A stretch of 24,494 nucleotides of DNA, taken from Palsa-147 sp049279675 (GTDB lineage: Bacteria > Acidobacteriota > Terriglobia > Acidiferrales > UBA7541). Location of the stretch: contig JBAPOP010000166.1 in assembly GCA_049279675.1 (NCBI GenBank), positions 1 through 24,494 of the forward strand. Direction: 5' to 3'. The position numbers were made by a program, and so were the translations under genes. The notes under the pieces were generated by a model. That model did not search any database. It was not told the origin of the DNA and saw nothing but the letters and a program-made list of their open reading frames with translations. This document shows positions 21,440 through 24,494 of this stretch, one piece after another (the first letter of the stretch is position 1; every line of letters begins with the position of its first letter).

Positions 21440-22717
21440 ATGATTGATACTACGCGCAACATCGAGAAGACCACGCTAGCGAACGGGCTCGTCGTAATCA
21501 GCGAACAGATGCCGCACGTCCGGTCGGTCGCCTTGGGTATCTGGCTCCTGCACGGCTCGCGGCGCGAGCCCGGCGAACTCAACGGCATCTCGCATTTCAT
21601 CGAGCACATGGTGTTCAAGGGTACGGAGCGGCGCAGCGCCGAAGACATCGCCCGCGAAGCCGATCGCATCGGCGGGATGCTCGATGCCTTCACCTCGAAG
21701 GAGCAGGTGTGCTTCAACACGCGGATCATTGACGAGCATCTGCCCGCCGCGTTTGACATCCTCGCCGATCTGGTTCTCGAGCCGAAGTTCGCCGAGGAAG
21801 AAATCACGCGCGAGAAATCCGTGATCCTCGAAGAAATCAAGATGGCGCTCGACAATCCCGAAGATTTGGTCCACGAGCTGTTCTCGGAAAATTTTTGGTA
21901 CAAGCAGGCGCTTGGGAAACCGATTCTCGGAACTGCAGAAACGGTGGGCGGATTCGACAGGTCAAAGCTGCGCGATTGGTTCGGGCGCTGGTACGCGCCG
22001 AACCATATTGTGATCACGGCGGCGGGCAATCTGACGCACGCGCAACTTCTCGATCTTGTGGGCTCGCGCTTCCGCGATCGCAAGCCATCCCCAAACGGGC
22101 ATCCCGAAACAGCGCCGTCTCCGGAACCACGCATCACTCTGCGCGCGAAACGCGAGCTCGAGCAGGTCCATCTTTGCCTGGGCGTGGCGGCATTTCCGAT
22201 GGCCGATAAGCGGCGGTTTGCCGCTTCGCTTTTGAATAGCCTCCTCGGCGGCGGAATGTCGTCGCGGCTTTTCCAGAACATTCGCGAAAAGCAGGGACTC
22301 GCCTATTCCATATTCAGCGAGATGAATCCTTACCGCGACACGGGAATGCTCTCGGTCTATAGCGCCACGGCCGCGGATAAGACTTCGGGGCTCATTCAAT
22401 CGGTGCTCGCGGAATTCCGCAGCTTGAAAGAGCAGCTTGTTTCGGAAGAAGAGTTGCGCCGCGCGAAAGATCATTTAAAGGGCGCGCTACTGCTTTCGCT
22501 GGAGTCCACCGGCTCGCGAATGGGCCACATCGCGCGGCACTATCTTTATTTCGGCCGATTCTTCTCGATCGACGAGATGATTTCTCAGCTCGAATCCGTC
22601 ACGCGCGAGGACATCCAGAATGTCGCGCAGGAATTCTTCCGTCCCGGGCGCATTGCCGCGACGGTTCTCGGCCCCATAGACGATTTCAAATTGACGCCCG
22701 CCGATCTTGCCTGCTGA
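21440..22717 (+). CDS. M16 family zinc metallopeptidase
   Basis: The 425-residue protein matches the single-subunit, two-domain bacterial M16B peptidases related to mitochondrial processing peptidase. The inverted zinc motif H52-FI-E55-H56 is intact (GISHFIEHMVFKGTERR). The third ligand is the glutamate of VILEEI at 131/132, about 75 residues on. The substrate-binding half follows, with LNSLLGGGMSSRLFQNIREK and GLAYSIFSE. No signal peptide is visible, so it is probably cytosolic or exported by an unrecognised route. These enzymes degrade or process peptides, but the substrate is unknown. The start was chosen for homology to the family N-terminus (TTLANGLVVISEQMP). Confidence 0.95.
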   Translation: MIDTTRNIEKTTLANGLVVISEQMPHVRSVALGIWLLHGSRREPGELNGISHFIEHMVFKGTERRSAEDIAREADRIGGMLDAFTSKEQVCFNTRIIDEHLPAAFDILADLVLEPKFAEEEITREKSVILEEIKMALDNPEDLVHELFSENFWYKQALGKPILGTAETVGGFDRSKLRDWFGRWYAPNHIVITAAGNLTHAQLLDLVGSRFRDRKPSPNGHPETAPSPEPRITLRAKRELEQVHLCLGVAAFPMADKRRFAASLLNSLLGGGMSSRLFQNIREKQGLAYSIFSEMNPYRDTGMLSVYSATAADKTSGLIQSVLAEFRSLKEQLVSEEELRRAKDHLKGALLLSLESTGSRMGHIARHYLYFGRFFSIDEMISQLESVTREDIQNVAQEFFRPGRIAATVLGPIDDFKLTPADLAC

Positions 22718-22816
22718 CCGCTAAGAAATTTGAATGAACTGAGACGCTCCTAGATAGCCACCAGGCAATTTCTCTAGTAGTTTATCCGCTAGTTTAATTG
22801 GGCGAGGAGTCCTGCG

Positions 22817-24494
22817 ATGCGTGGACGCGTCTTGCGCGGTGCGATTCTGCTCATCCTTGCGCTGGGTTCGGCGGCTTGGGCGCAGAAGAGCGCGGTCGAT
22901 GAAGAGGGACATCCATGGTGGCAGCACGCCGTTTTTTATGAGATTTATCCGCGCAGTTTTGCCGACAGCAACAACGACGGCATCGGAGATATTCCCGGAA
23001 TCACTTCGAAGCTCGATTATTTGCGCTGGCTGGGCGTGGATGCGATCTGGATCGCGCCCATGTTTCCCTCTCCGCAAGTCGATTGGGGCTACGACATCTC
23101 CGACTACTACAACGTGAATTCGGATTACGGAACGCTCGAGGACATGGACGCACTACTCGCCGAATCGAAGCCACGAAATATTCGCGTGCTGCTCGATTTT
23201 GTGATGACTTATACCTCCGATCAAAATAAATGGTTTCAAGAGTCGAAATCTTCGCGAACCAGCGCGAAGAGAGACTGGTACGTCTGGCGGGATGGCAAAG
23301 GCCCCAGCCAGCCGCCGAATAATTGGACGTCCAACTTCGGGGGTTCTGCTTGGAAATACGATCCCGCCTCCGGCCAGTCGTATTACCACTATTTCTATCC
23401 GCCGCAGCCAAACCTAAATTGGAGGAATCCCGAGGTTGAAAAGAGCATGTTCGACGTGACGCGATGGTGGTACAAGCGCGGCGTCGCGGGCTTTCGCCTG
23501 GATGCCGTCGACGTGATGTACGTGGATTCGCAGTTTCGCGACAATCCCGTCGTTGGGAACGAGAAGAATGCTTTCGGCGATCCGGTCGAGCGTGAAATTT
23601 ACGACAAGAACCAGCCGGAACTCCACGGCGTCTTGCAACGGTTGCGCAAGGTGGCGGACGAATACAACGCAGTGTTAATCGGCGAAACGTGGACCAGCGA
23701 CATCGCGCAACTCAGGCGGTATTACGGCGAGCACGGCGACGAAGTGAACATGCCGATGGATTTCATGTTCACGATGATCAACAAGCTCTCGCCGCCGGAC
23801 TTCCGGAAGCAAATCGACTGGGTGGAAGGTTCGGGCGGCTGGCCAGTTTACGTCTTGAGCAACCACGATATTCGCCGCGTCTACGATCGTTATGGTGATG
23901 GGCAGCACAACGATCAGATCGCGAAGCTTATGGCATCTCTTTACCTGACGCTGCGCGGCACGGCCGTGATGTACTACGGCGAAGAAATCGGCATGGAAAA
24001 TAACGATCCAAAACGACCGGAGGACGTAAGGGATTCGATGGGGAAACTCGGCTGGCCGAAAGAGAAGGGCCGCGACGGCGAACGCACTCCGATGCAGTGG
24101 AATGGCAGCGCAAACGCCGGGTTCAGCACCGTGGCGCCATGGTTGCCCGTGGACAGCCGCTACAAGAGCTACAACGTCGAAAGCGAGAAGAAGGACTCAA
24201 ACTCGATTCTCAATTATTACCGGCAATTGCTGTCGCTGCGGCACACGAATAGGGCCTTACTGGATGGCAAATACGTTGCGTTGAACGAAGACGATCCAAA
24301 TGTGCTTTCATACGTACGCAGCTACAAAAGGCAGAACGTGGTCGTGGTCCTGAATATGAGCGGTGAAGCGCGTAAAGTGAATCTCAATCTTGTGTCGAAG
24401 GGCGTGAACGCGAAGTCGCTGAAGACGCTGCTGTCGTCATTCGCTGCCCCGACTCAGGTTGACGCCAACGAGATATCCGTGGAACCATTCGGGG
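22817..24494 (+). CDS. Exported GH13 alpha-glucosidase / alpha-amylase family protein, cut by the window edge
   Basis: 559 codons are present with no stop; only the end of the C-terminal beta domain is missing. A signal peptide (MRGRVLRGAILLILALGSAA, cleavage near AWA-QK) sends it out of the cytoplasm. The barrel starts at WWQHAVFYEIYPRSF, as in oligosaccharide-cleaving GH13 enzymes. Catalytic residues are the nucleophile D229 (GFRLDAVD), the acid/base E290 (LIGETW) and D351 (LSNHD). Conserved region I, normally DxVxNH, reads D127-FVM-T131-Y132, so the usual Asn-His pair is lost. The ATG at 22817 is preceded by GAGGAG at good spacing. It is likely an alpha-glucosidase-type enzyme acting on short alpha-glucans; altered specificity is possible. 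Confidence 0.92.
   Translation, partial: MRGRVLRGAILLILALGSAAWAQKSAVDEEGHPWWQHAVFYEIYPRSFADSNNDGIGDIPGITSKLDYLRWLGVDAIWIAPMFPSPQVDWGYDISDYYNVNSDYGTLEDMDALLAESKPRNIRVLLDFVMTYTSDQNKWFQESKSSRTSAKRDWYVWRDGKGPSQPPNNWTSNFGGSAWKYDPASGQSYYHYFYPPQPNLNWRNPEVEKSMFDVTRWWYKRGVAGFRLDAVDVMYVDSQFRDNPVVGNEKNAFGDPVEREIYDKNQPELHGVLQRLRKVADEYNAVLIGETWTSDIAQLRRYYGEHGDEVNMPMDFMFTMINKLSPPDFRKQIDWVEGSGGWPVYVLSNHDIRRVYDRYGDGQHNDQIAKLMASLYLTLRGTAVMYYGEEIGMENNDPKRPEDVRDSMGKLGWPKEKGRDGERTPMQWNGSANAGFSTVAPWLPVDSRYKSYNVESEKKDSNSILNYYRQLLSLRHTNRALLDGKYVALNEDDPNVLSYVRSYKRQNVVVVLNMSGEARKVNLNLVSKGVNAKSLKTLLSSFAAPTQVDANEISVEPFG

Overview
The window is a stretch of bacterial chromosome: about 55-60% GC by eye, densely coded, with genes on both strands. 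I infer an Acidobacteriota-type soil bacterium. The reasons are the two-domain ThyX, the many sigma-54 activators and PilZ proteins, secreted hydrolases mixed with core genes, and REP-like hairpins in the gaps. No rRNA or marker comparison was possible, so this is an inference. I see no tRNA, rRNA, CRISPR array, insertion sequence, phage gene or plasmid function.

Layout. 1-2015: a DUF5996 gene cut by the left edge and a stand-alone UBP-type zinc finger (both -), a TMEM175-family membrane protein (+) and a small unnamed membrane protein (-). 2202-4453: an exported serine beta-lactamase-family hydrolase and an exported acetamidase/formamidase, same strand, 44 bp apart. They end against a DinB/DUF1572 gene at a probable two-way terminator. 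5104-8697: full-length cobalamin-dependent methionine synthase metH, with a hairpin in its leader.

8890-16586 is a signalling block. On the minus strand lie a sigma-54 activator without a receiver, a two-CBS protein, a PilZ protein, an NtrC-type response regulator and its soluble histidine kinase. After a structured 289-bp divergent gap come, on the plus strand, a second PilZ protein and a GGDEF-PilZ fusion. In total there are two sigma-54 activators and three PilZ domains within about 8 kb. This points to two-component phosphorylation and cyclic di-GMP being handled together, although the targets are not visible.

16748-24494 returns to housekeeping and metabolism: rpmE (ribosomal protein L31) with a clear sigma-70-type promoter, a tandem-domain thyX, a small membrane protein, rlmN (-), divergent cysteine dioxygenase (+), an M16 zinc peptidase, and an exported GH13 alpha-glucosidase/amylase cut by the right edge.

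The most interesting items are three GTAG-headed palindromes resembling REP elements, two of them arranged as an inverted pair; a ThyX whose catalytic signature is split between two domains; the cyclic di-GMP/sigma-54 cluster; a GH13 enzyme with Thr-Tyr in place of the usual Asn-His of conserved region I; and several genes with apparently leaderless or very short leaders.
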